64,000 bases of DNA, taken from positions 4,216,001 through 4,280,000 of the forward strand of contig OZ245940.1 of NCBI GenBank assembly GCA_965230045.1. The letters run 5' to 3'. Positions 42,765-51,633 of this stretch are shown one piece after another. Made by a program: the position numbers and the translations under genes. Under the pieces are notes generated by a model. That model saw nothing but the letters and a program-made list of their open reading frames with translations. It had not been told where the DNA came from and made no database searches. Within the stretch, counting starts at the first letter, position 1. The number at the start of each line of letters is the position of its first letter. The stretch comes from G963662905 sp965230045 (GTDB lineage: Bacteria; Bacteroidota; Bacteroidia; Bacteroidales; WRLA01).

Positions 42765-42950
42765 TTAAATTTCTTCAACTTTCACCAGATGGTTTACTTT
42801 AGCAACCATTCCTAAAATTTGTGGTGATTGTTCGTGTTCTACGCTATGGTTCATTTTCCTGAGTCCGAGAGCTTCCAGAGTAGCTTTCTGGTCTTTTGGG
42901 CGGCGGATTGAACTGCGCACCTGTGTTATTTTAATCTTCTTCATACTCAT
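42765..42950 (-). CDS. rpmD: 50S ribosomal protein L30
   Basis: 61 residues from ATG 42950, or 59 from the second ATG at 42944. The core ITQVRSSIRRPKDQKATLEALGLRK is typical L30. It begins eight bases after rpsE and is followed by rplO after 25 bases. Confidence 0.97.
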   Translation of the reverse strand: MSMKKIKITQVRSSIRRPKDQKATLEALGLRKMNHSVEHEQSPQILGMVAKVNHLVKVEEI

Positions 42951-42958
42951 GCAAAATT

Positions 42959-43477
42959 TTAACCATTAAAAACTTTATTGAGATCAACACCACGGAGTTG
43001 TGCTACAGTATAAGGATCGCGCATTAATTTCAGCGCATTGATTGTAGCCTTAACAACACTATGTGGGTTAGATGATCCTTTTGATTTCGCAAGCACGTCT
43101 TTTACGCCAACACTTTCGAGCACAGCACGCATTGCACCTCCTGCAATTACACCTGTACCTGGAGCGGCAGGTTTCATAAAGACATTCGCACCACTGTATT
43201 TACCAATTTGCTCATGAGGGATGGTTCCATTAAGTACCGGCACATGAATCAGGTTCTTTTTGGCATCATCAATACCTTTGGCAATAGCAGAAGTAACTTC
43301 TTTTGCTTTTCCAAGGCCGTAACCAACAACACCGTTTTCATCACCGACCACTACAATAGCCGAGAAACTAAATGTTCTACCCCCTTTGGTAACTTTGGTC
43401 ACCCTTTGGATACTCACGAGGCGGTCTTTTAACTCAATCTCGCTTGATTTAACTCTTTTGATATTAACGTCTGACAT
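42959..43477 (-). CDS. rpsE: 30S ribosomal protein S5
   Basis: 172 residues: the double-stranded-RNA-like N-terminal half (RVTKVTKGGRTFSFSA) and the C-terminal GHMP-like half (APGTGVIAGGAMRAVLE). It contributes to decoding fidelity and mRNA unwinding at the entry channel. Confidence 0.98.
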   Translation of the reverse strand: MSDVNIKRVKSSEIELKDRLVSIQRVTKVTKGGRTFSFSAIVVVGDENGVVGYGLGKAKEVTSAIAKGIDDAKKNLIHVPVLNGTIPHEQIGKYSGANVFMKPAAPGTGVIAGGAMRAVLESVGVKDVLAKSKGSSNPHSVVKATINALKLMRDPYTVAQLRGVDLNKVFNG

Positions 43478-43486
43478 AGTTTCTCT

Positions 43487-43846
43487 TTATAATTTAAGGC
43501 CTCCTTCTCTGGCGCCTTCTGCCAGAGCTTTAACCCTACCGTGATACAAATAACCATTTCTGTCAAATACTACAGTTTGTACACCTGCTTCGGTTGCTTT
43601 CTGTGCTATTCTTTGGCCAATCAGTTTTGCCTGATTAATTTTCGTACCGCTCACTTCAACTTCTTTTTCCAAAGTTGAGGCTGAACAGATGGTTTTTCCG
43701 CTAATGTCATCTATAAGCTGGGCATAAATCTGCTTATTGCTTTTGAAAACACTGAGCCTTGGCCTGTCTGCACTACCGCTGACGACTTTTCTGATCCGTT
43801 TTTTGATACGGAACCTGCTATATTCTTTTTTATTCTTGATAGCCAT
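43487..43846 (-). CDS. rplR: 50S ribosomal protein L18
   Basis: 119 residues from the ATG at 43846 (MAIKNKKEYSRFRIKKRIR); an ATG four codons earlier is less like the family N-terminus. The core RPRLSVFKSNKQIYAQLIDD and end GRVKALAEGAREGGL are typical. It binds 5S rRNA together with L5. Confidence 0.97.
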   Translation of the reverse strand: MAIKNKKEYSRFRIKKRIRKVVSGSADRPRLSVFKSNKQIYAQLIDDISGKTICSASTLEKEVEVSGTKINQAKLIGQRIAQKATEAGVQTVVFDRNGYLYHGRVKALAEGAREGGLKL

Positions 43847-43873
43847 TCTGCAATACAATTTACTAAGTTACTA

Positions 43874-44428
43874 TTAACTGGCAGCTGTTTTACCGGCTTT
43901 ACGGCGTACAACTTCACCTTTATACAGGATACCTTTTCCTTTGTAAGGTTCGGGTTTCCTCATAGAACGGATCTTTGCAGCGATCTGTCCAACAAGTTGC
44001 TTATCGCAGCTGGTCAGCTTGAGTGTTGGGTTTTTACCACGTTCAGCAGTTGCTTCTGCTTTAACTTCCGGGGGAAGCTCCAGGTAAATATGATGAGAAA
44101 AACCCAGGTTGATTTCAAGCATCTGCCCGGTAGCAGTTACTTTGTAACCAACACCAACAAACTCCTGCTCAATTGTGAAACCTTCGGTTACACCAATGAT
44201 CATATTATTGATCAAAGCACGGTACAAACCATGATAAGATTTATTTTGTTTGCTTTCTTCTTCAATGGAAAGAATAACGGTATTATCCTCAACACCAACT
44301 TTTACAGCGGGATTAACATCCTGGGTAAGTTCGCCAAGTTTTCCTTTTACAGTAACCAGATTATCGGCTGAGACTTTCACCTCTACACCTGCCGGTATGT
44401 TGATTGGTAATTTTCCTATACGTGACAT
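43874..44428 (-). CDS. rplF: 50S ribosomal protein L6
   Basis: 184 residues: two repeated alpha/beta domains and the signature KPEPYKGKGILYKGE near the C-terminus. The N-terminus MSRIGKLPINIPAGVEV is typical. It lies by the factor-binding site of the 50S subunit. Confidence 0.98.
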   Translation of the reverse strand: MSRIGKLPINIPAGVEVKVSADNLVTVKGKLGELTQDVNPAVKVGVEDNTVILSIEEESKQNKSYHGLYRALINNMIIGVTEGFTIEQEFVGVGYKVTATGQMLEINLGFSHHIYLELPPEVKAEATAERGKNPTLKLTSCDKQLVGQIAAKIRSMRKPEPYKGKGILYKGEVVRRKAGKTAAS

Positions 44429-44447
44429 AATCTTGCTCCTTTTTGGA

Positions 44448-44846
44448 TTAACTTACATAACAAACTACTTCTCCACCAACGCCAAGGTCGCGGGCTTCTT
44501 TATCAGAAATCACACCGTTTGAGGTAGAGATAATGGCAATTCCAAGTCCGTTAAGTACTCGGGGCAGGTTTTTGCTGTCGGCATACTTCCTAAGACCCGG
44601 ACGGCTTATTCTTTCAATTTTACGGATGGCAGCCTCTTTTGTGACAGGATGATATTTCAGGGCAATTTTTATGGTGCCGGGAACTTTATCATCAACGAAT
44701 TTATAGTTCAGGATATATCCTTTATCGTAGAGGATTCGGGTAATTGCCTTCTTCATATTTGAAGCAGGGATTTCAACTACACGATGTTTTGCCATGATAG
44801 CATTCCTGATGCGGGTCAAATAATCTGCTATTGGATCGGTTAACAT
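44448..44846 (-). CDS. rpsH: 30S ribosomal protein S8
   Basis: 132 residues with N-terminal DPIADYLTRIRNAI and the C-terminal signature STSNGVISDKEARDLGVGGE. In E. coli S8 represses the spc operon; no matching target was sought successfully here. Confidence 0.98.
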   Translation of the reverse strand: MLTDPIADYLTRIRNAIMAKHRVVEIPASNMKKAITRILYDKGYILNYKFVDDKVPGTIKIALKYHPVTKEAAIRKIERISRPGLRKYADSKNLPRVLNGLGIAIISTSNGVISDKEARDLGVGGEVVCYVS

Positions 44847-44887
44847 ATTCTAATTTTATTTTAATTCTCTCTCTGTCAAAATATTAA

Positions 44888-45157
44888 CTACCAGCTCGCT
44901 TTTCTTACGCCTGGAATTTTACCGTTGGAAGCCATTTCCCTGAAATTGATACGGGAAATGCCAAACTGACGCATATACCCTTTTGGACGGCCTGTGAGTT
45001 TGCATCGGTTATGCAGACGCACCGGGCTTGCATTTTTAGGAAGTTTCTGAAGACCTTCCCAATCGCCCTGGGCTTTTAATTCTGCCCTTCTTTCGGCGTA
45101 TTTTTCTACAAGACGTTCACGTTTGCGTTCGCGGGCTTTCATTGATTCTTTTGCCAT
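44888..45157 (-). CDS. rpsN: 30S ribosomal protein S14, zinc-free long form
   Basis: 89 residues. The signature is RCKLTGRPKGYMRQFGISR; the two CxxC pairs of the short zinc form are missing, so this is the long zinc-independent type. It lies between rplE and rpsH. Confidence 0.98.
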   Translation of the reverse strand: MAKESMKARERKRERLVEKYAERRAELKAQGDWEGLQKLPKNASPVRLHNRCKLTGRPKGYMRQFGISRINFREMASNGKIPGVRKASW

Positions 45158-45166
45158 AACTCTATA

Positions 45167-45715
45167 TTATTTTGTAAAGGGGAACCCAAAATGTTTCAAC
45201 AATTCCATTGCCTCTTTATCAGTTCTTGCGGAGGTCACAAAGGTAATGTCCATACCATTGATACGGGCTACCTGGTCCATCACAATTTCCGGGAAGATAA
45301 TCTGCTCGGATACACCAAAAGTGAAGTTTCCACGGCCATCAAAACCTTTGGCTTTGATACCTTTGAAGTCACGGATACGTGGGATAGCAACAGCGATGAG
45401 ACGATCCAGGAATTCGTACATATTCTGACGGCGCAGGGTAACACGAACACCAATGGGCATTCCTTTACGGAGCTTAAAGTTAGAGATATCTCTTTTTGAT
45501 TTCGTTGCTACTGCCTTCTGACCGGCGATCATCGTCATTTCCTGTACACCGGCATCGATCAGTTTTTTATCAACGATAGCAGCACCCAAACCCTGGTTCA
45601 CAGAGATTTTTTCAATTTTAGGCACCTGCATCACGGATTTGTACTCAAACTGCTTCATCAAAGCAGGCACAATCTCCTTTTTATACTTTTCTTCTAATCT
45701 TGGTACGTAGCTCAT
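45167..45715 (-). CDS. rplE: 50S ribosomal protein L5
   Basis: 182 residues with IEKISVNQGLG, KKGDI-type core (QKAVATKSKRDISNFKLRKG) and a conserved MDITFVTSA end. It binds 5S rRNA and contacts the P-site tRNA. Its start shares one base with the rplX stop (TAATG), so the two are translationally coupled. Confidence 0.98.
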   Translation of the reverse strand: MSYVPRLEEKYKKEIVPALMKQFEYKSVMQVPKIEKISVNQGLGAAIVDKKLIDAGVQEMTMIAGQKAVATKSKRDISNFKLRKGMPIGVRVTLRRQNMYEFLDRLIAVAIPRIRDFKGIKAKGFDGRGNFTFGVSEQIIFPEIVMDQVARINGMDITFVTSARTDKEAMELLKHFGFPFTK

Positions 45716-46038
45716 TACTTGATAACCTCCCCTGATTTTTTAGAATAACGAACGGTCTTGTTGGATTTGTCGTCGGCTTTACGACCGACCCTTGTAGGGT
45801 TTCCGGCATTATCAACGACCATCAGGTTGGAAATATGAATTCCGGCCTCTTGTTTCACAATACCACCCTGAGGGTTATTGGCATTGGGTTTGGTATGTTT
45901 GGATACCATATTGGCACCTTCTACAATAGCCCGTTCTTTCGCTTTATCAACCTGAAGTACTTTGCCCTTCATTCCCTTACTGTTACCGGCAATAACTTTT
46001 ACGGTATCACCTTTTTTGATATGGAATTTCTTTTGCAT
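45715..46038 (-). CDS. rplX: 50S ribosomal protein L24
   Basis: 107 residues with the KOW motif GDTVKVIAGNSKGMKGKVL and IVEGANMVSKHTKPN. It initiates 50S assembly near the exit tunnel. It overlaps rplE by one base. Confidence 0.98.
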   Translation of the reverse strand: MQKKFHIKKGDTVKVIAGNSKGMKGKVLQVDKAKERAIVEGANMVSKHTKPNANNPQGGIVKQEAGIHISNLMVVDNAGNPTRVGRKADDKSNKTVRYSKKSGEVIK

Positions 46039-46049
46039 TTGATATACTT

Positions 46050-46418
46050 TTAAAGCACTTCGGGTGCCAATGAAACAATCTTCATATATTGTTTTTCCCT
46101 GAGCTCACGAGCCACAGGGCCAAAAATACGTGTTCCCATCATTTCGCCGGCCTGGTTGAGCAATACGGCAGCATTGTCATCAAACCTGATGTAGGAACCA
46201 TCATTACGGCGGATTTCCTTTTTAGTCCGAACAACCACAGCTTTGTAAACTGTACCTTTTTTGGCTGTACCACCCGGAATCGCACTTTTAACGGCAACAA
46301 CAATTTTATCACCGATGGATGCGTAACGGCGGCCGGTACCTCCAAGCACCCTGATACAGAGTACTTCTTTTGCGCCACTGTTATCGGCGACCATTAATCT
46401 TGATTCTTGTTGTATCAT
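46050..46418 (-). CDS. rplN: 50S ribosomal protein L14
   Basis: 122 residues, MIQQESRLMVADNSGAKEV at the start, GTRIFGPVARELR near the end. It forms inter-subunit bridges and binds silencing factor RsfS in other bacteria. rpsQ ends two bases upstream. Confidence 0.99.
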   Translation of the reverse strand: MIQQESRLMVADNSGAKEVLCIRVLGGTGRRYASIGDKIVVAVKSAIPGGTAKKGTVYKAVVVRTKKEIRRNDGSYIRFDDNAAVLLNQAGEMMGTRIFGPVARELREKQYMKIVSLAPEVL

Positions 46419-46420
46419 AA

Positions 46421-46675
46421 TTACTTAGCTCTTTCAATAATTTCGACTAAACGCCAGCATTTATTTTTGCTTAAAGGCCTTGTTTCGGCAATAGTTACTT
46501 TATCCCCGATGTTCGCTTCGTTGTTTTCATCGTGGGCGGTAAATTTAGTGCTTTTACGGATAAATTTACCATATATAGGATGCTTTTCTTTGCGGTCAAC
46601 TTTAACTACAATTGACTTTTGCATCTTATTGCTGACAACAATACCTGTCCTTTCTTTTCTCAAATTACGTTCCAT
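46421..46675 (-). CDS. rpsQ: 30S ribosomal protein S17
   Basis: 84 residues with an OB-fold: RKERTGIVVSNKMQKSIVV and GDKVTIAETRPLSKNK. It binds the 5' domain of 16S rRNA. It lies between rpmC and rplN with gaps of five and two bases. Confidence 0.98.
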   Translation of the reverse strand: MERNLRKERTGIVVSNKMQKSIVVKVDRKEKHPIYGKFIRKSTKFTAHDENNEANIGDKVTIAETRPLSKNKCWRLVEIIERAK

Positions 46676-46680
46676 AGTGA

Positions 46681-46887
46681 TTAGGCTTTCTTGGTTGCTT
46701 GAATTTCCCGACTGCGTATTTCTGTCTTGATCCTGGCTATAGTCTTCCTGAGCTCCTTCAATACGTTTGTATTTTCCAGTGGAGACACAGCATGATTTAT
46801 CTTCAGCCTTGTAATTTGCTTCTGCTCCTCCTCAAGTCTTTCCTGCAGGTCACTGGTTGACAGTTCTTTAATGACTTCTTGTTTCAT
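46681..46887 (-). CDS. rpmC: 50S ribosomal protein L29
   Basis: 68 residues forming two helices: EVIKELSTSDLQERLEEEQ and ELRKTIARIKTEIRSRE. It sits beside the exit tunnel near L23 and the trigger-factor site. Confidence 0.97.
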   Translation of the reverse strand: MKQEVIKELSTSDLQERLEEEQKQITRLKINHAVSPLENTNVLKELRKTIARIKTEIRSREIQATKKA

Positions 46888-46919
46888 CTTTATTTAAGGA
46901 AGTTAAATTATATACTAAA

Positions 46920-47342
46920 CTATGCTTCAAAATAATCACGGCGAACCATGAATTTAGTTTTAACCGGCAGCTTTTGGGCAGCTAAACGGAGGGCTTCACG
47001 AGCCACTTCCAGGCTTACGCCATCGGCTTCAAAAAGAATCCTGCCCGGGTTAACACGTGCTACAAACATTTCGGGAGCACCTTTACCTTTACCCATCCTT
47101 ACTTCGGCTGGCTTACTGGTAATAGGCTTATCGGGGAATATTCTGATCCATAATTGTCCTTCACGTTTCATATGACGTGTTACTGCCTGACGGGCAGCTT
47201 CAATCTGGCGGCCGTTAATCCATGCAAATTCTAATGACTTTATTGCGAAAGAGCCCATTGAAATCTGGTGGCCACGGTTTGCATTTCCCTTCATGCGGCC
47301 TTTTTGCTGCTTCCTGTATTTGGTTTTTCTTGGCTGTAACAT
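46920..47342 (-). CDS. rplP: 50S ribosomal protein L16
   Basis: 140 residues starting MLQPRKTKYRKQQKGRMKGN, with GKGKGAPEMFVARVNPGRI. It helps place the A-site tRNA. It lies between rpsC and rpmC. Confidence 0.98.
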   Translation of the reverse strand: MLQPRKTKYRKQQKGRMKGNANRGHQISMGSFAIKSLEFAWINGRQIEAARQAVTRHMKREGQLWIRIFPDKPITSKPAEVRMGKGKGAPEMFVARVNPGRILFEADGVSLEVAREALRLAAQKLPVKTKFMVRRDYFEA

Positions 47343-47375
47343 TTTGTCTTATCCAATTATAATGATTACCGAATA

Positions 47376-48089
47376 TTATCTTCTTTTTCTTCCACCGGCT
47401 CTTCTGTTGCCACCGCCATGAGGTTTCTTGTTTTGCTCCTGGCTGGTAGGTACCAATTCCGGTTTACCGTAAATTTCACCTTTACAGATCCAAACTTTTA
47501 CGCCTATACGACCATAGGTTGTATGAGCCTCTGCCTGGGCGTAGTCGATATCTGCACGAAGTGTATGAAGAGGCGTACGGCCTTCTTTGTACATTTCGTT
47601 TCTGGCCATTTCGGCTCCACCGAGGCGACCCGAAATCAGAACCTTGATTCCTTCGGCGTTCATGCGCATGGTACTTGCAACGGAAGTTTTGATGGCACGA
47701 CGGAAAGAAACACGACCTTCGATTTGACGCGCGATTGAGTTGGCTACCAAATAAGCATCCAGCTCCGGACGTTTAATCTCGGAAATATTGATCTGTACTT
47801 CTTTGTTTGTTAGTTTTTTCAGCTCTTCTTTCAGTTTATCAACTTCCTGGCCACCTTTTCCGATAATTATACCGGGACGTGCAGTGTTAATTGTAACCGT
47901 TACGAGCTTTAATGTACGGGCGATGTGAATCTTTGAAATGCTGGCTTTGGCAAGGCGTGCGTTCAGGTATTCCCTGATTTTTTCGTCTTCGATGAGTTTC
48001 TGGTCGAACTTACGTCCACCATACCAGTTGGAATCCCATCCTTTAATGATACCAAGTCTCAGGCCGATTGGATTTGTTTTTTGTCCCAT
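47376..48089 (-). CDS. rpsC: 30S ribosomal protein S3
   Basis: 237 residues: a KH domain (GIIIGKGGQEVDKLKEEL) and a C-terminal domain with ISGRLGGAEMAR. The tail after residue 210 is Gly/Arg/Lys-rich. It lines the mRNA entry channel. It follows rplV by 25 bases. Confidence 0.98.
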   Translation of the reverse strand: MGQKTNPIGLRLGIIKGWDSNWYGGRKFDQKLIEDEKIREYLNARLAKASISKIHIARTLKLVTVTINTARPGIIIGKGGQEVDKLKEELKKLTNKEVQINISEIKRPELDAYLVANSIARQIEGRVSFRRAIKTSVASTMRMNAEGIKVLISGRLGGAEMARNEMYKEGRTPLHTLRADIDYAQAEAHTTYGRIGVKVWICKGEIYGKPELVPTSQEQNKKPHGGGNRRAGGRKRR

Positions 48090-48114
48090 TATATAGCAAT
48101 CGTTAATTAACTTG

Positions 48115-48546
48115 TTATTGAACTTCTTCTTCAGTACTTACTTCTTCTGCCTGCAGCCTGCTGCCCAATTCGAGAGTAACATGGTTGGAGCGCTTGCGGA
48201 TACGGTGAGCCCTTCCCTGCGGTGCAGTTTGGATCCGTTTCAGCATACGTCCGCCGTCAACAGAAATCTTTTTTATGAACAGCTCATTTTCTTCCAGCCT
48301 CTGGCCTTCATTTTTGACCTGCCAGTTGGCAATCGCCGACAAGAGGAGTTTATAAACCCTGCTTGATGCTTCTTTTGGTGAGTATTTCAAAACATGAAGT
48401 GCCTGCTCAACATCCATTCCGCGTACCATGTCTGCAACAAGGCGCATTTTACGTGGTGATGTAGGTACATTCATCAGGCGGGCCACATATTGTGTTTTTT
48501 TAGCTGCTTTTCTCTCTTCAGCTCTGATATGTTTTCTTGATCCCAT
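48115..48546 (-). CDS. rplV: 50S ribosomal protein L22
   Basis: 143 residues with the L22 core (PTSPRKMRLVADMVRGMDVE) and the long beta hairpin (GGRMLKRIQTAPQGRAHRI) that reaches into the exit tunnel. A short acidic tail ends the protein. Confidence 0.98.
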   Translation of the reverse strand: MGSRKHIRAEERKAAKKTQYVARLMNVPTSPRKMRLVADMVRGMDVEQALHVLKYSPKEASSRVYKLLLSAIANWQVKNEGQRLEENELFIKKISVDGGRMLKRIQTAPQGRAHRIRKRSNHVTLELGSRLQAEEVSTEEEVQ

Positions 48547-48557
48547 GTTTTCAGTCT

Positions 48558-48836
48558 TTATTTTTTGCCTTTATCTTTATTACCACCATGACCACGGTAT
48601 GTACGTGTTGGTGCAAATTCTCCGAGCTTGTGGCCTACCATGTTTTCAGTAACATAAACCGGAATAAACTTGTTTCCGTTATGGACTGCAATGGTTTGTC
48701 CGACAAAATCAGGAGTAATCATAGATGCCCTTGACCAGGTTTTGATCACCACCTTCTTTTTTGCATCGGCATTGGCCAACACTTTTTTCTCGAGTTTATA
48801 GTGGACGTATGGTCCTTTTTTAAGGGAACGACTCAT
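48558..48836 (-). CDS. rpsS: 30S ribosomal protein S19
   Basis: 92 residues, MSRSLKKGPYVHYKLEKKV at the start and VGHKLGEFAPTRTYRGHGG near the end. It lies in the 30S head with S13. Confidence 0.98.
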   Translation of the reverse strand: MSRSLKKGPYVHYKLEKKVLANADAKKKVVIKTWSRASMITPDFVGQTIAVHNGNKFIPVYVTENMVGHKLGEFAPTRTYRGHGGNKDKGKK

Positions 48837-48855
48837 AATCTATCAGCTTAGCGTA

Positions 48856-49680
<825 letters not shown>

Positions 49681-49690
49681 TTTTTATATC

Positions 49691-49981
49691 CTAAATGTTG
49701 CTGTAAAAATCTATTGTTTGTCCTTCAGCTATTGTTACCATAGCTTTCTTGTAAGAATTGGTCCTACCGGAGATATAACCTGCTTTGGTGTACCTGGCTT
49801 TGTTCTTACCGCTGTAATTCATGGTATTCACTGCCACAACCTCAACGCCATACAAGTCTTCGATGGCGGATTTAATCTCCAGTTTATTGGCTCTTCTGTC
49901 AACAATAAAACCAAACTGGTTCTCTTTTTCGCCAATGGCTGTCATTTTTTCTGTTATGACCGGCTTTAAAATAATATTCAT
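49691..49981 (-). CDS. rplW: 50S ribosomal protein L23
   Basis: 96 residues with VITEKMTAIGEKENQFGFIV and NKLEIKSAIEDLYGVEVVAV. It surrounds the exit tunnel and docks trigger factor and SRP. Confidence 0.98.
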   Translation of the reverse strand: MNIILKPVITEKMTAIGEKENQFGFIVDRRANKLEIKSAIEDLYGVEVVAVNTMNYSGKNKARYTKAGYISGRTNSYKKAMVTIAEGQTIDFYSNI

Positions 49982-50019
49982 GTTTTACCTCTTTTCTGAT
50001 TCGTGAACCCTTGATTTAC

Positions 50020-50652
50020 TTATGCCTGAGCGAAGCGTTCTTCAATTTTACCCAGTGAACTCTCAATGAACAAAATATTATTGGCATTGAGTATTTCATA
50101 TGTATTCAAATTTGAAGCCTGGATAACACTGGCTCCCGGAATATTACGGGCAGCTAGGTTGATATTATCCTTTGATTCAGAAACAACCAGGATCGTTTTC
50201 TTACCTTCAACCTGCAAATTTTTCAGCATTTCTGCATAATTGCGTGTTTTAGGGCTGTCAAAATCAAAATCTTCAACAACTTTAATACTATTTTCCTGAG
50301 CTTTATATGTCAAAGCCGACATATTTGCGAGTCGCTTCAGTTTTTTGTTCAGTTTAAAACGGTAGATACGTGGCTGTGGACCGAAAACCCTGGCGCCACC
50401 GCGCAGGATAGGGCTTTTGATATCACCCATACGTGCAGTACCGGTACCCTTCTGGCGCTTCAGCTTACGTGTAGAACCGCTGAGCATGCTCCTTTCTTTA
50501 GAGCTATGTGTACCCTGACGTTGGTTAGCCAGAAACTGTTTTACATCAAGATATATAGCGTGGTCATTGGGCTCAATAGCGAAAATCTCATCTTTGAGCG
50601 TTACCTTACGCGCTGTATTTTCTCCCTTAATGTTATATACTTCTAACTCCAT
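50020..50652 (-). CDS. rplD: 50S ribosomal protein L4
   Basis: 210 residues. The extended tunnel loop is present (KLKRQKGTGTARMGDIKSP). In E. coli L4 represses the S10 operon through a leader hairpin; there is no long S10 leader here, since rpsJ follows fusA after only 20 bases. The start overlaps the end of rplC by 10 bases. Confidence 0.98.
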   Translation of the reverse strand: MELEVYNIKGENTARKVTLKDEIFAIEPNDHAIYLDVKQFLANQRQGTHSSKERSMLSGSTRKLKRQKGTGTARMGDIKSPILRGGARVFGPQPRIYRFKLNKKLKRLANMSALTYKAQENSIKVVEDFDFDSPKTRNYAEMLKNLQVEGKKTILVVSESKDNINLAARNIPGASVIQASNLNTYEILNANNILFIESSLGKIEERFAQA

Positions 50653-51272
50653 CTTTCAATAATTAAGTATGATCCTTTGGCACCGGGAACGGAACCTTTT
50701 ACTACGATAACATTCTCTTTTGGGTGAATTTGCATCACTTTCAGGTTAATCATCTTAACCCTGTCCTGGCCTGTGCGGCCTGCCATGCGCATTCCTTTAA
50801 AAACCCGGCTTGGATATGATGAAGCACCCAGTGAACCAGGGGCACGTAAACGGTTGTGCTGACCGTGGGTTTTGTCACCAACACCACTAAAACCGTGACG
50901 TTTTACAACACCCTGAAAGCCCTTACCCTTGCTGGTGCCAACTACATCAACAAATTCGCCTTCAACAAATTCTTCAACAGTTACCAAATCACCAAGTTGC
51001 TTGCGGTGACCTTCTTCAAAACGGGTAAACTCGGCAAGCTTGCGCTTGGGCTCTACTCCTGCTTTTTGAAAATGTCCCTTAAGAGCTTTGGTAGTATGTT
51101 TTTCTTTTTTGTCTTCATAAGCCAACTGTATGGCATCATAACCATCAGTTGCTTTTGTTTTTACCTGCGTTACTGCACAGGGACCAGCTTGAATTACCGT
51201 GCATGGGACATATTTCCCAGAGGCATCATAGATGCTGGTCATACCTATTTTTTTTCCAATTAATCCTGACAT
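50643..51272 (-). CDS. rplC: 50S ribosomal protein L3
   Basis: 209 residues with the central extension GFSGVGDKTHGQHNRLRAPG that reaches the peptidyl-transferase centre and carries the glutamine methylated by PrmB in E. coli. It overlaps rplD by 10 bases. Confidence 0.98.
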   Translation of the reverse strand: MSGLIGKKIGMTSIYDASGKYVPCTVIQAGPCAVTQVKTKATDGYDAIQLAYEDKKEKHTTKALKGHFQKAGVEPKRKLAEFTRFEEGHRKQLGDLVTVEEFVEGEFVDVVGTSKGKGFQGVVKRHGFSGVGDKTHGQHNRLRAPGSLGASSYPSRVFKGMRMAGRTGQDRVKMINLKVMQIHPKENVIVVKGSVPGAKGSYLIIERWS

Positions 51273-51307
51273 TGCTAGCTAGTTTTTGCCGTTGTCAAAT
51301 TTGTTCA

Positions 51308-51613
51308 TCAAACCTTAATTTCAACTTCTACTCCACTTGGCAGTTCAAGCTTCATCAAAGCGTCAATGGTCTTTGATGTAGAACTGTAGATGTCCAGCAG
51401 TCGTTTGTAAGAACTCAGTTGATACTGATCGCGTGATTTCTTATTCACGAAAGTTGACTTCAAAACAGTGAAAATCTGTTTATTCGTCGGCAGTGGAATA
51501 GGTCCGCTAACGATCGCACCTGTTGACTTAACAGTTTTAACGATCTTTTCTGCTGATTTGTCAACCAGGTTGTGATCGTACGATTTTAATTTAATTCTGA
51601 TTCTTTGGTTCAC
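51308..51613 (-). CDS. rpsJ: 30S ribosomal protein S10
   Basis: 101 residues, MNQRIRIKLKSYDHNLVDK at the start and LSSYKRLLDIYSSTSKTID later. S10 also joins NusB in antitermination. It lies only 20 bases after fusA, so the str and S10 groups form one unit with no tuf between them. Confidence 0.98.
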   Translation of the reverse strand: MNQRIRIKLKSYDHNLVDKSAEKIVKTVKSTGAIVSGPIPLPTNKQIFTVLKSTFVNKKSRDQYQLSSYKRLLDIYSSTSKTIDALMKLELPSGVEVEIKV

Positions 51614-51633
51614 TGTTATAATAATTTATGTGC